From the NCBI RefSeq assembly GCF_040939455.1, contig NC_134136.1, positions 72,658,501-72,722,500 on the forward strand: a stretch of 64,000 nucleotides of DNA, in the 5' to 3' direction. The stretch is from Microcebus murinus. Its lineage: Eukaryota > Chordata > Mammalia > Primates > Cheirogaleidae. Made by a program: the position numbers and the translations under genes. Below are positions 36,522-47,063 of the stretch, piece by piece. Position 1 is the first letter of the stretch, and every line of letters starts with the position of its first letter. The notes under the pieces were generated by a model. The model was not told the DNA's origin, ran no database searches, and saw only the letters and a list, made by a program, of their open reading frames with translations.

Positions 36522-36535
36522 AAAATTGAAAGTTA
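36522..36535 (+). repeat. Target-site duplication of L1-e (3' copy)
   Basis: AAAATTGAAAGTTA, identical to 29993-30006. Confidence 0.9.
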
Positions 36536-36975
36536 ACACTAAATTGATTACTCCACACTCTAAAACGACTTACAAAATGTCTAGTTCGAAAAGCATATAG
36601 ATATCTTGTTTTTAAGGCTTCATAAAAGCAGTGAGTACCTTATTGTGTTAAACACTTAGAATGTGAAACTAGGAGATTTCCAATGTCACATGGAAATTAT
36701 TTCAGGTACAAACCTCACTGATAGTTATGGTTCTTGCCATACCTGTGTGAGAATTTCTTTGGGGAAAATCGCTACAAACAGAATTGTTGGTTTTTATGGT
36801 ATGCTTATATTTAATTGACTATGCAGTGCCATATTACTCTCCACAGTGGCTACATCAGTCCACATTCCTATCTACAGTGCAATTTGCCAACATCTCAGCC
36901 TGGGCTTGGCATTATCCAGTTTTCTAAATTTGCCAATCTAATAATTATGCATATTTATTTAATTTTCACATCAAT
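36536..36975. other. Unassigned stretch
   Basis: The part around 36760-36930 ('ttggtttttatggtatgcttatatttaattgac...cagtgccatattactctccacagtggctac') may be a very old L1 scrap. Otherwise nothing is seen. Confidence 0.4.
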
Positions 36976-37160
36976 TTATTGAAGTATTTCAGATGCCCTG
37001 GTTTACACATGAGAAAGCTGATGCACAGCATGATGAAGCCCTTCACCCAAAGTCACACAGCAAGGTGTGGTATCAGGTAATAGCATTGCTTTGTTCATTG
37101 CTCTTGGAGCCTGGACACCAGCCTCATAGACTTCCTTCTTTGAAGAATTGTGTTCTACAA
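36976..37160 (+). mobile_element. MIR SINE fragment (tentative)
   Basis: 'cacatgagaaagctgatgcacagcatgatgaagcccttcacccaaagtcacacagcaaggtg' follows the MIR core pattern. Confidence 0.55.
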
Positions 37161-37555
37161 AATACTGCTTCAACATTTCTTCAGTTAATTGGCCAACAAT
37201 TCTTGATTCTTTTAGATCTGGGAACTGTCTAAAAGTAAAGCTAGAACTTTACACTTAAATTTTGACCCATCAACATAATCTAATTTGATATAAATATATA
37301 AGAGCAATGGTTTTGCCTCATTTCCCACTGGTAATTGCCTGTATACATGAGAAACACACTTAGTAATAAAATTTTTCACCTCACTACAAATAGATTTTTA
37401 CATGAGGGCTCCTCATATAAGGATTTTAAGTCTGATTTATTGTGACAGACTCTGTTATCACCTACACAGCCTCTGCTATATTAATATCACCCATCTGCCA
37501 AGTTATTTTTATTTTTGTTTCTCATACAATTTTGCTTCTAGCCTCTTTCCAACTT
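37161..37555. other. Unassigned stretch
   Basis: No gene or named repeat is seen. Confidence 0.45.
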
Positions 37556-37559
37556 TATT

Positions 37560-37999
37560 ATTATATTATTAATTCAGCATATTATGGGGGTACAAATGTT
37601 AAGGTTATGTATATTGCCCACACCCTCCCTCCCCCCTAGAGTCAAAGCTTCAAGCGTGACCATCCCCTAAACGTTGCACAACTCATTCATTATGTTTGTG
37701 TATACCCATCCCCTCCTCCTTCCTCCCACCTGCCCAACACCCAATAATTGATATTCCTGCATGTCCACTTAGGTGTTGATTTGTTAATACCAATTTGCTG
37801 GTGAGCACATGTGGTGCTTATTGTTCTATTCTTCAGATAGTTTACTCAGTAGAATGGGTTCCAGATCTATCCAGAAAATACAAGAGGTGCTAGATCACCA
37901 TTGTTTCTCAGAGCTGAATAGTACTCCATGGTATACATATACCACATTTTATTAATCTACTCATGAATTGTTGGGCACTAGGGTTGTTTCCACAGCTTT
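37560..37999 (-). mobile_element. 5'-truncated older L1 (3' UTR and ORF2 C-terminus)
   Basis: 'cagcatattatgggggtacaaatgttaagg', 'gcccaacacccaataattga' and 'agctgaatagtactccatggtatacatatacc' are antisense L1 3' end. It stops at 'ggttgtttccacagctttt', where the poly(T) of L1-f begins. Confidence 0.85.
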
Positions 38000-38221
38000 T
38001 CTTTTTTTTTTTTCGGTATATTATGGGGGTACAGATTTCAAGGTTTCAATAAATGCCCATTTCCCCCCCTCCCCCCAAAAGTCTGAGTCTCCATCATGAC
38101 AATCCCCCAGATGATGCACATCTCACTCATTATGTATGTATAGACCCGCCCCCCTATCCCCTCCCACCTGCCCAATACCCTAATACTATAGTACCTATGT
38201 GTCCACTTAGGTGTTACTCAG

Positions 38222-40572
38222 TTAATACCAGTTTGCTGGAGAATATATCTGGTGCTTGTTTTTCCATTCTTGGGATACTTTACTTACTAGTATGGGTTCC
38301 AGCTCTAACCAGGAAAATATAAGATGTGCTATGTCACGTTTGTTTCTTAGAGCTGAATAATACTCCATGGTATACATATACCACATTTTATTAATCCATT
38401 CTTGGATTGATGGGCACTTGGGCTGTTTCCACAGCCTTGCAATTATGAATTGTGCTGCTATAAACATTCGAGTGCAGGTGTCTTTTTTGTAGAGTGTCAT
38501 TGGATCTTCTGGGTAAATGCCCAGCAATGAGATTGCTGGATCAAATAGTAGATTCACTTGTATCGCTTTAAGGTATCTCCATATTGCTTTCCACAGAGGA
38601 TGAACTAGTTTGCAGTCCCACCAGCAGTGTAGGAGTGTTCCTCTCTCTCCGCAACCACACCAGCATTTATTGTTTGGAGATTTTTTGATAAAGGCCATTC
38701 TCACTGGGGTTAAGTGATATCTCATTGTGGTTTTGATTTGCATTTCCCTGATGATTAGAGATGTTGAGCATTTTTTCATATGTTTGTTGGCCATTCTTCT
38801 GTCTTCTTTAGTAAAGTTTCTGTTCAAGTCCTTTGCCCACTTTTTAATGGGGTTATTTGATTTTTTCTTCCTAATTTTCGTGAGTTCTAAGTATATTCTA
38901 GTTATCAGTCCCTTATCGGATGCATAGGATGCAAAAATTTTTGCATCTATATTCATTAGGGATATTGGTCTGTAGTTTTCTTTTTTTGTTGCATCCTTTC
39001 CTGGTTTTGGTATCAGAGTAATATTCGCTTCATCAAAGGTGTCGAGGATGTTTCCGTTCTTCTCCATGTTGTGGAATAGTTTCTGCAAGATAGGTACTAG
39101 TTCTTCTTTGTAAGTGTAGTAAAATTCAGGTGTGAAGCCATATGGACTGGCACTTTTCTTTTTAGGGACATTTTTAATTGCTGTTTCTATTTCAGTTGTT
39201 GAGATTTGTCTGTTCAGGGAATCTATTTCTTCCTGGTTGAGCCTAGGGAGGCTCTGTGTTTCTAGAAATTTGTCTATTTCTTCCACATTTTTCAGTTTGT
39301 GTGCATAAAGATTTTTGTAGTATTCATAAATTGTATCTTGTATCTCTTTGGGATCAGTTGTGATATCTCCTTTTTTTTCCTGATGGAGCTTATTATAGAT
39401 TTCTCTTTTCTGCTTCTCGTTAGCTTAGCCAATGGTGTTTTTGTTTTATTAATCTCCTGAATAGCTTCCCTGTTTTCAATTTCATTTAGTTCTGGTTTGA
39501 TCTTGTTGATTTCAGTTCTTCTGCTGGGTTTGGGGTTGGTCTGTTCTTCTTTTTCCAGCTCTTTGAGTCATTTCATTAGATTGTCTATTTGTGATCTTCT
39601 TGTCTTTTTGTTATAGGCATTTATGGAGATAAAATTTCCTCTCAGAACTGCTTTAGCTGTGTCCCAGAGGAGTTGATAACTTGTGTCTCCATTGTCATTC
39701 TCTTCATAGAATTTTTTTTATTTCTGTCTTGATTTCTTCATTAATGAAGTAATCATTTAGTAGGAAGTTGTTTAATTTCCACGTTTTTGTTAGAAATGTG
39801 AGTTTCTGTTAGGGTTGATTTCTAATTTTATTCCACTGTGCTCTGAGAAGGTACATGGTATGATTTCTATTTTTTTAAATTTCTTGAGATTTTCTTTGTG
39901 TCCTAGGATATGGTCAATCTTAGAGAATGTCCTGTGAGCTGATGAGAAGAACGCATATTCAGTGGATTTTGGGTAGAATGTTCTGTAGATGTCTGTCAGA
40001 CCCAGTTGTTCTAGAGTTTTGTTTAAGTCCATTATTTCTTTATTAATTTTCTGTTTGGAGGATCTGTCTCGTGCCGTCAGTATGGTGTTGAAATCTCCGG
40101 TGATTATGGAGTTGCTATCAATCCATTTGCTTAGCTCCAGTAAGGTTTGCTTTATGAATCTGGGTGCACCTAAGTTGGGTGCATATATATTTAAAATTGT
40201 TATTTCTTCTTGTTGGACTTTGCCCTTCACCATTATATAATGACCCTCTTTGTCTTTCACTACTTCTGTTGCTTTAAATACTAAATCGCATGAAATTACA
40301 ACTGCCACACCAGCCTTCTTTTGGCTTCTATTTGCTTGGAATATTGATCTCCACCCTTTTATTTTTAGTCTATATGCATCCTTACAGGTTAGATGTGTTT
40401 CCTGAAGACAGCATATACTTGGCCTGTATTTTCTTATCCATTCAGCCAGCCTATGTCTCTTAAGTGGAGTGTTTAAGCCATTCACATTTATTGAGGGAAC
40501 TGATAGGTAAGGTAGATTACTGTTCATTCTGTTGGGTTTGATGTTGTTGCTACGATTTCTGTCTTGAGCCAT
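38222..40572 (-). pseudogene. L1-f ORF2 with in-frame RT deletion
   Basis: The ATG at 40572 opens MAQDRNRSNNIKPNRMNSN. The endonuclease is then open for 260 codons with LQETHLTC, GHYIMVKG, ITGDFNTILTARDRSSKQ and [10 protein letters not shown], and it ends at 39790 after a one-base loss. The second frame (39286-38222, 354 codons) runs [45 protein letters not shown] and then directly [14 protein letters not shown]. The FADD palm (about 1.5 kb) is deleted without changing frame. The C-terminal [18 protein letters not shown] and SPANWY are intact. The endonuclease could be encoded, but no RT activity is possible. Confidence 0.88.
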
Positions 40573-40830
40573 TGTAATATCTGGCCTTTAATATCTTTGG
40601 GTTTTGGTTGTTTTTATATTCATTGGTTATTATTATGATGTTCTGTGCGTAACACTGTTTTAAGTACTTCTTGTAGGGCTGGTCTTGTCTTGGTGAATTC
40701 TCTCCTTCTGGCCCTCATCACTGTTTGCTCGTCTTCTTGCTTCTTTCCTCTAATTTTGCTAGAATCTGTATTTTCTGCAGAGACACTCTGTCTGGCGGTG
40801 TTATTCGTTTGCCATCTTGCTCCACCCCTC
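40573..40830 (-). other. L1-f 5' UTR head fused to ORF1 tail (splice-like junction)
   Basis: Minus-strand order: 5' UTR bases 1 to about 130, junction at about 40701-40704 reading CCAGAAGGAG/AGAATTCACC, the final 20 or so codons of ORF1, then the inter-ORF spacer. In intact copies the left side is followed by a GTACCTGAG motif and the right side is preceded by GGCTCAG, so the join looks like GT-AG splicing. A deletion with 'GAG' microhomology is the alternative. Confidence 0.65.
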
Positions 40831-40831
40831 T

Positions 40832-41238
40832 TGAATTAATTTTTGTAAGTGATGAGAGTTTCATTTTCTGCATTTTGCTATCCTATTTCCCCAGTACCAT
40901 TTGTTGAATAGGGATTCTTTTCCGCAGTGTATGTTTTGTCTTCTTGGTCAAAGATCAGATGGCTATATGAGGATGGTTTTCTATCTGGGTTCTGAGTCCT
41001 GTTCCATTGATCTATGTCTCTTTCTTGTGCCAGTAGCATGCTATTTTAGTTAGTATAGCCTTGTAGTATACCTTGTAATCTTGCAAGTTGATGCCTCCTA
41101 ATTTGTTCCTTCTCTTTCAAGTTACTTTAGCTATATGGGGTCTTCTCTGATTTCAGACAAAGCATAGAATTATGTTTTTCTAGATTTGTAAAAATTGATG
41201 ATGGTATTTTAATAGAGATTGTGTTGAATACTATTTTC
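40832..41238 (-). mobile_element. Old L1 ORF2 fragment
   Basis: Antisense ORF2: 'atttccccagtaccatttgttgaatagggattcttttccgcagtg', 'ggctatatgaggatgg' and 'tagccttgtagtatacc'. It is more diverged than L1-c or L1-f at the same position. Confidence 0.8.
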
Positions 41239-41998
41239 TAGAGATTTATATAAATGAAATAATAGGTTATGTATACCTTTGTGTGTAGCTTCTTTCACTT
41301 AGCATAATTCTTGTGAGAATCATCCATGTGGTTGCATATAACAATATTTCATTCATTTTTATGTCTGAGTATTATTCCATTGTATGGATATACCAAAATT
41401 AATTTCTTTATACACATGTTGATGGGTATTTGGGTGGTTTCTAGTTTTTTTATTTACAATTATGAATAAAGCTGTTATGAACTTTTATGTTCAAGTGTTG
41501 TTATGGACATATGCTTTAATTATCCTTGAATAAATACTTAAAAGTGAAATGGTGGGATCATATGATAGATATACATTTAATTGTTAATAAACTACCAAGC
41601 TGCATTCCAAAGTGATGGTACCATTTGACTCTCCTACCAGTAGTATATGAGAGTTCCATTTGATCCATATCCTCTCTCACACTTGTTATTGTCTGTCTTT
41701 TTAATCATAGGCATTTTTACAAGTATATAGTTGTATCTAATTTTGGTTTAGTTTTGTTATCCCTTAAAGACTAATGATGTTGAACATCCGTTCATGTTAT
41801 TATTTGCCATCCATGTATCATTTTTGTGAAAATGTTCAAACAGTTTGCCTATTTTAATTGGGTTGTTTGATGCATACTATTATGTTTTGAGAATTCATTG
41901 TATGTTCTCCGTATAAGTTCTTCAGCTGTTGTGTGATTTGTGAGTATTTTCTCCCAGTCTGTAGGTTGCCTTTTCAATTCTCTTAAAAGTGTCCTTCA
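41239..41998 (-). mobile_element. Ancient L1M fragment (3' part of ORF2)
   Basis: 'tttcacttagcataattcttgtgagaatcatccatgtgg', 'tattattccattgtatggatatacc' and 'tattttctcccagtctgtaggttgcc' follow antisense old L1. It ends where the L1-g 5' end begins. Confidence 0.75.
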
Positions 41999-43419
41999 GG
42001 GGGGTGGAGCAATATGGCAGACGGATAACACCGCCAGACAGAGTGTCTCTGCAGAAAAGACAGATTCTAGCAGAAATTAGAGGAAAGAAGCAAGAAGACG
42101 AGCATACAGTGGACGAGGGCCAGAAGGAGGAGTACCTGAGACCCTCGGAGACTCCATGGGAGGAGGCTGAGGAGGAGAACTGGAGGCTGAGACCACTGGA
42201 GCAGCCTGGAGACCAGCGGCAAGGGTAGGTGGATTTGCTGTTTCCCCTCCCCTGCATTTGGGACTGCTGGTGGGCTCCCCAGCGGGTAGAGAGACCTGTG
42301 GACATTAGCCCAGAGAAAGCTGCCACCAGCCAGCGGTGAGCCTGTAGCAGACGTGGCACCAGGTTCCCAACTTCCTCCGGGCACCTCCGTGTGCACAGAC
42401 CCGAGCCACGTAGCAGGCGCCATATTGCCTCATCCTCCCCTCCCCGACCCTACCCGCGGCTGCCCAGAGAGACAATACAGCCACTAGCCAGAGGCACCGC
42501 CAGGAAACGGGAACTTCCCTTTTGGGACCCTACAGCTGACTCAGGGGAACTGACACTGTGAGCTCCCTACCTGCCCGCCCTCCCAGGTGCTGCTGGCAAG
42601 GTGTTCCCAGGAGAACGGTGCAGACTCAGAGGCTGAGAGACATAGATCCAGCTTGGGCTCCCTGTGGGTGAATTGGGAATGGAAATCCTCTCCCTGGTGG
42701 GGATACAGTTTGAACTCTGGGACCCAGAGGTCGGACCTGCAGACCAGATCCCCTGCACCGAGGGCTAGCATTGCCCGGGGCACAGAAGGGTGATACTAGA
42801 ACAGCCTACTGAAGTGTGTGTGCCTCCAGGGGAGGATCGGCGTCCTAGAGGGCAACCCTCCTCCTAGGAGGAGGCCGTGTGCACAACCCAGTTGGCGTTC
42901 CTGTGCAGGGAACCTCCCTGGTGACATCACAGACCCGGGAGGCCTGGTGGCTTGTGGTCTGGCCTGCTGGCAGAGGCCCAGGAGTAGCTGCGGAGTTGGG
43001 GAGGGTGGAAAGAAGCGAGACCCGCTCCAGACTGTGGGTCTCAGACAGCCCCACCTCCAAAAGCAGACTTTCTGGCTGAGTGGGACCATTCCAGCCCCGC
43101 CCTGACAGCTTTCCCTGGAAGCAGAGAACAGAACTTTGACCCCTGCTAACGGCCTGAGGGCAGGCTTACCCAACCCAGCTCCGCCCAGAACAAGAGCTGA
43201 TAACAGGACACAAAATCAACACCATAGCCTGTTCCTCCAAGCAAACGCCACCTACTGACAGGGACGGCATCTTGCACAGCCTTTCCATGGCACCCACTGA
43301 CTCAATATACAGGGAGTGGTACAATTTCACCCACAGACACCACCTAATGCCTCAGAAACTAAACAAGGTGTGCGAATACCCAAACAATAACTTAAGGAAA
43401 GAAACAATAACTGATCGAC
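41999..43419 (+). promoter_or_regulatory. L1-g 5' UTR / promoter (second head type)
   Basis: The first 20 bp differ from L1-b and L1-e (GGTGGAGCAATATGGCAGACGGATAAC against GGAGGATCAAGATGGCGGACGAGAAAC) and match L1-f. The YY1-like core is CAATATGGCAG at 42010-42020. The rest is collinear with the other leaders. Confidence 0.8.
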
Positions 43420-44411
43420 ATGGGAAGAAATCAGCAAAAGAACTCGGGAAATATGAAGAATCAAACGCAAAACACACCCCTAAAGAGGAGCACCAGCCCC
43501 CTAGAAACGGACACCAACCAAAATCAGGCAACCAATAGGACAGAAGAGGAATTTTGTATGTGGATCATAAGAACACTCACCCAGCTGAAACAACAACTCA
43601 ATAACCAACACAAAGAAACCACAAAAAGCCTCCAAGATATGGAAAAAGAAATAGACACAATGAATAAAAGTGTAACCGAACTCCTGGAAATGAAGAATCA
43701 ATTCAAAGAACAACAAAATACAGTGGATAGTCTCAAGAACAGGGTAGATCAAACAGAAGAAAGAATCTCAGAACTTGAAGATAACACCCTCCAATTAAAT
43801 AAATCAGTCACAGAAATAGAGCAGAGAAACAAGATAAAAGATCAAAGCCTACAAGAGCTGTGGGATTATGTGAAGGAACCTAATGTGAGGGTCATAGGTT
43901 TATCAGATGGATAAGAAGACAACACTCAAGTGTTGGACAAGCTGTTTGAAGATATAATAGAGGAAAATTTCCCAGGCCTTGCTCAAAATCCTGATATACA
44001 AGTTCAAGAAGCTCAGAGGAACCCTGGGAGATTCAATGCAAACAGGAAGACGTCACGACATGCAGTCATCAGACTGACCAAAGTATCAACTAAAGAGGCC
44101 CTTCTAAGAGCTGTAAGACAAAAGAAGCAAGTAACATACAAGGGAAAGCCAATTCGAATAACATCAGACTTCTCTAATGAGACTTTACATGAAGGAGAGA
44201 CTGGGGCCCCATTCTCACTCTTTTGAAACAAAACAATGCCCAGCCTAGAATATTATTCCCTGCAAAACTAAACTTCGTATATGAAGGAGAAATAAAAACA
44301 TTCTCAGACAAGCAAAGGCTCAGAGAATTCACCAAGACAAGAGCAGCCCTACAAGAAGTACTTAAAACAGCATTACGCACGGAACATCATAATAATAACC
44401 CACGAATATAA
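43420..44411 (+). pseudogene. L1-g ORF1, stop in the middle
   Basis: The first frame (43420-43914, 164 codons) covers the N-terminus and coiled coil (LKNRVDQTEERISELED) and ends at VRVIGLSDG-TAA, where relatives read GLPEGEED. The RRM and C-terminal domain follow at 43930-44226 (LDKLFEDIIEENFPGLAQN; FSNETLHEGETGAPF after a frameshift near 44190) and 44223-44411. At least two lesions are present. Confidence 0.88.
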
Positions 44412-44452
44412 AAATAACCAAAACCCAAAGATATTAAAGGCCAGATATTACA

Positions 44453-44597
44453 ATGGGTCAAGATAGAAATCATAGCTACAACATCCAACCCAACAGAATG
44501 ATCAGTAATTTACCTTACCTATCAGTTCTCTCAATAGATGTGAATGGCTTAAACTCTCCACTCAAGAGACATAGGCTGGCTGAATGGATAAGAAAAT
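44453..44597 (+). pseudogene. L1-g ORF2, first 48 codons only
   Basis: MGQDRNHSYN, the [19 protein letters not shown] region and LAEWIRK are readable. The frame ends at TAA exactly where the antisense L1 piece is joined ('gataagaaaataaaggctattctc'). Confidence 0.8.
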
Positions 44598-44806
44598 AAA
44601 GGCTATTCTCACTGGGGTTAAGTGATATCTCATTGTGGTTTTGATTTGCATTTCCCTCATGATTAGAGATGTTGAGCATTTTTTCATATGTTTGTTGGCC
44701 ATTCTTCTGTCTTCTTTAGAAAAGTTTCTGTTCAAGTCCTTTGCCCACTTTTTATTGTGGTTATTTGATTTTTTCTTCCTGATTTTCGTGAGTTCTAAGT
44801 ATACTT
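44598..44806 (-). mobile_element. Young L1 ORF2 C-terminal scrap, joined tail-on to L1-g
   Basis: 'ggctattctcactggggttaagtgatatctcattgtggttttgatttgc' to 'cgtgagttctaagtata' is antisense and very close to L1-c 14975-15175. It has no 3' UTR or poly(A). The join to L1-g shares 'aaggc' microhomology. Confidence 0.85.
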
Positions 44807-45230
44807 GGGTTGTTTTAACCTTTTGGCTACTGTGAATAGTGCTGCTATGAACACTGGTGTACAAATATTTGTTTGAGCTGAGCTGTCTGTTCTTTGGAGT
44901 ATATAACTAGGATTGGAATAGTTGGATCATATAGTAATTCTTTGGTTACATTTTTAGGACTCCAAAACTGTTTTCCACAGCAGCTGCACCATTTTACCTT
45001 CCCATCAGCAATGCATGAGGTCTATAATTTTTCCACATCCTGACCGACATTTATTTATAAATTTTCTCACAATAGCCATGCTAATGGGTATCTCATTGTG
45101 GTTGTGACTTGCATTTCCCTAACAATTAATGATATTGAGCATCCTTTTCATGTACCTATTGATCATTTTTATATCATCCTTGGAGAAATGTCTATTTAAG
45201 TCGTTTGTCCATTTTTTGAATTGAGTTTTT
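44807..45230 (-). mobile_element. Ancient L1M fragment
   Basis: 'cttgggttgttttaaccttttggctactgtgaatagtgctgc', 'ttggatcatatagtaattc' and 'gcatttccctaacaattaatgatattgagcat' are antisense old L1 ORF2 end. Confidence 0.75.
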
Positions 45231-45525
45231 TGTTGTTGTTGTTGTTTAATGATAGAATGAACCTTACATATACTTTTAAAACTGAAATCCAAACAAAGTT
45301 TTAGAACTTAGACCAACAAAATAGTTCAGGGGAAGAGTGTCTTAACACTCTAGTTATTTAGAAATGCTGGGGTGTGTCGATAATAATGAGAAAGTCAGCT
45401 TTTATTCAGTTTTCTTCTTGTATTAAAACACCTCCCAGAGGAAGCAATATTGTGATTTCTACCAATAAATATTTGCTTTGTCTGTTTTTAGCCAATAAAC
45501 TAAGTTTTACACTATGCAATCATTG
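45231..45525. other. Unassigned stretch with short (TTG)n
   Basis: Only a 'ttgttgttgttgttg' run near 45232 is seen. Confidence 0.5.
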
Positions 45526-45526
45526 T

Positions 45527-46095
45527 GCCTTTTTTATTTCAGCACATTATTGGGGGTACATATGTTTAGGTTACATATATTGCCTTTGCCCCACCCCAGT
45601 CAGAGCTTCAAGCATGTCCATCCCCCAGACAGTATGCACTGTACCCATTAGGTGTGAATATACCCATCCTCCTCTCCCCCTTGCACCTGCCTGACACCTG
45701 ATGAATGTTACTGCTATATGTGTACATTAAGTGTTGATCAGTTAATATTAATTTGATAGTGAGTACATTTGATGCTTGTTTTTCCATTATTGTGGTACTT
45801 CACTTAGTAGAATGGGTTCCAGCTCTATCCGGGATAATACAACAGGTGCTAGATCACCATTGTTTTTTTGTGGCTGAGTAGAACTTCATGGTATACATAT
45901 ACCACATTTCATTAATCCACTCATGAATTTATGGGCATTTGGGTTGTTTCCACATCTTTGCAATTGTGAATTGTGCTGCTCTAAACATTCTAGTGCAGAT
46001 GTCTTTTTTATAGAATGTCTTTGTTCCTTTGGATAGACTCCCAGTAATGGAATTGCTGGATCAAATGGTAGTTCTACTTGTGTTTTGTTTTTTTT
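45527..46095 (-). mobile_element. 5'-truncated older L1 (3' UTR and ORF2 C-terminus)
   Basis: A poly(T) tract, 'tttcagcacattattgggggtac', 'gcctttgccccaccccagtcagagcttcaagcatgtcc' and 'cagtaatggaattgctggatcaaatgg' are present. The minus-strand frame 46101-45886 keeps [19 protein letters not shown] from ORF2. Confidence 0.85.
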
Positions 46096-46217
46096 TTCCA
46101 CTCAACATGTTTCTAAAGTTCATACATATAGTTTTGTGTGTCAGTGGTTTGTTCTTTTTTGCTTCTATGTGTGTGCACTCATCTAAATAAAGCATGGACT
46201 CTTGTTGATGGATCTTT

Positions 46218-46220
<3 letters not shown>

Positions 46221-46263
<43 letters not shown>
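46221..46263. repeat. (AT)n microsatellite
   Basis: About 21 uninterrupted AT units, next to a looser TA/CA-rich tail to 46295. Confidence 0.98.
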
Positions 46264-46264
<1 letters not shown>

Positions 46265-46944
46265 TCACATACATATATACACAGATACATATATAGACTA
46301 TTATGAATAAAACTGCAAAGAAAAAGAATTTTCTGAAGTGTTCCTCTGAATCACCTGCACTGCGGATGGACCACTCCCACTGCCTCACCCTTGGAAGTCT
46401 ACTAAGCCCCAAGTTTCTTAGCAAGAAAGTGGCTAATCAGTGTTGGTTTTGTGCCTTCAAATCATTATTTCAGTTGTTTTGGATATTGGTAGTGAGTTTC
46501 AGTAAGGTGAATATTTTTCACCTTCTGAATACCTCTAGCTTACATCACAGTGTGGGGTGCAACAAACACCACAATAGGATAGGTGGACTGAAGGTGATTT
46601 CTCTGCTTTTTTTAGGAGATTGTCATAGTCACCTTGCACACATCATGCCCCCTTTCCATCTTCATTCTGGCAATCTAGCCCCTGATGTCACTTCCCCCTC
46701 TCCCCACCAAACACAAAGTAACCCACACTCTTTTCTTCTGGGCTCCTGAGATAATGTGAAGGAAGGAGTTTTATCATCAGTGCTCAGATCTGACCCAGTC
46801 TTCATCCCTAATCTATGGCTAACTATGGACCTGAGGGTCTGGCCTCCAACCAAGCAGGATCCCACCACTCTCCCTTGTTGCACACCTGGCTCTTCCCTTC
46901 CTTCCCTCCCCCATCAAAGAACTCAGAGACTTTGCACAACATCA
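46264..46944. other. Unassigned stretch downstream of the basic-protein gene
   Basis: A 148-codon plus frame (46303-46749) has no recognisable domain, no splice or promoter context and His/Ser-rich drift. I do not call it a gene. Confidence 0.45.
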
Positions 46945-46961
46945 ACTTTTCATAACTTGAT

Positions 46962-46967
46962 TTTATT
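46962..46967 (-). terminator. Poly(A) signal AATAAA of the basic-protein gene
   Basis: Minus-strand AATAAA lies about 97 bp after the stop codon. A GT-rich 'gttgatgttgtgc' lies 15-30 bp further on, the usual layout for cleavage and polyadenylation. It predicts a 3' UTR of only about 110-125 nt. Confidence 0.65.
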
Positions 46968-47063
46968 TTTATCATTATCCTGAGTGTATCCTGTTGGTAT
47001 GATTCATTCTTTGCATGGTTGGCCATTTATCAGATGCCAGGCCTCTGGATACACAGTAGATAA

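Larger units (their letters stand above)
38000..40830 (-). mobile_element. LINE-1 (L1-f), intact ends but two large internal deletions
   Basis: On the minus strand the element starts with the L1-g-type 5' head (GGGGTGGAGCAAGATGGCAAAC; 40811-40819 is the CAAGATGGC motif). After about 130 bp it jumps to the last 60 or so bases of ORF1. It continues into ORF2 from its ATG, loses about 1.5 kb of RT, and ends with a normal ORF2 C-terminus, 3' UTR and poly(A) (poly(T) near 38001-38013). Both element ends are therefore present while the inside is deleted. Confidence 0.85.
41999..44597 (+). mobile_element. LINE-1 (L1-g), 5' half only
   Basis: A full 5' head (GGGGGGTGGAGCAATATGGCAG), 5' UTR, ORF1 and the first 48 or so codons of ORF2 are present. 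The element then stops at 44597, where antisense L1 sequence begins. No 3' end remains, so the 3' half was lost in a rearrangement after insertion. Confidence 0.88.

Noticed and set aside
46303..46749. 148-codon plus-strand open frame
   Set aside because: No domain, no promoter or splice context and no repeat of the coding signs seen in the neighbouring two-exon gene. Its length is possible by chance.
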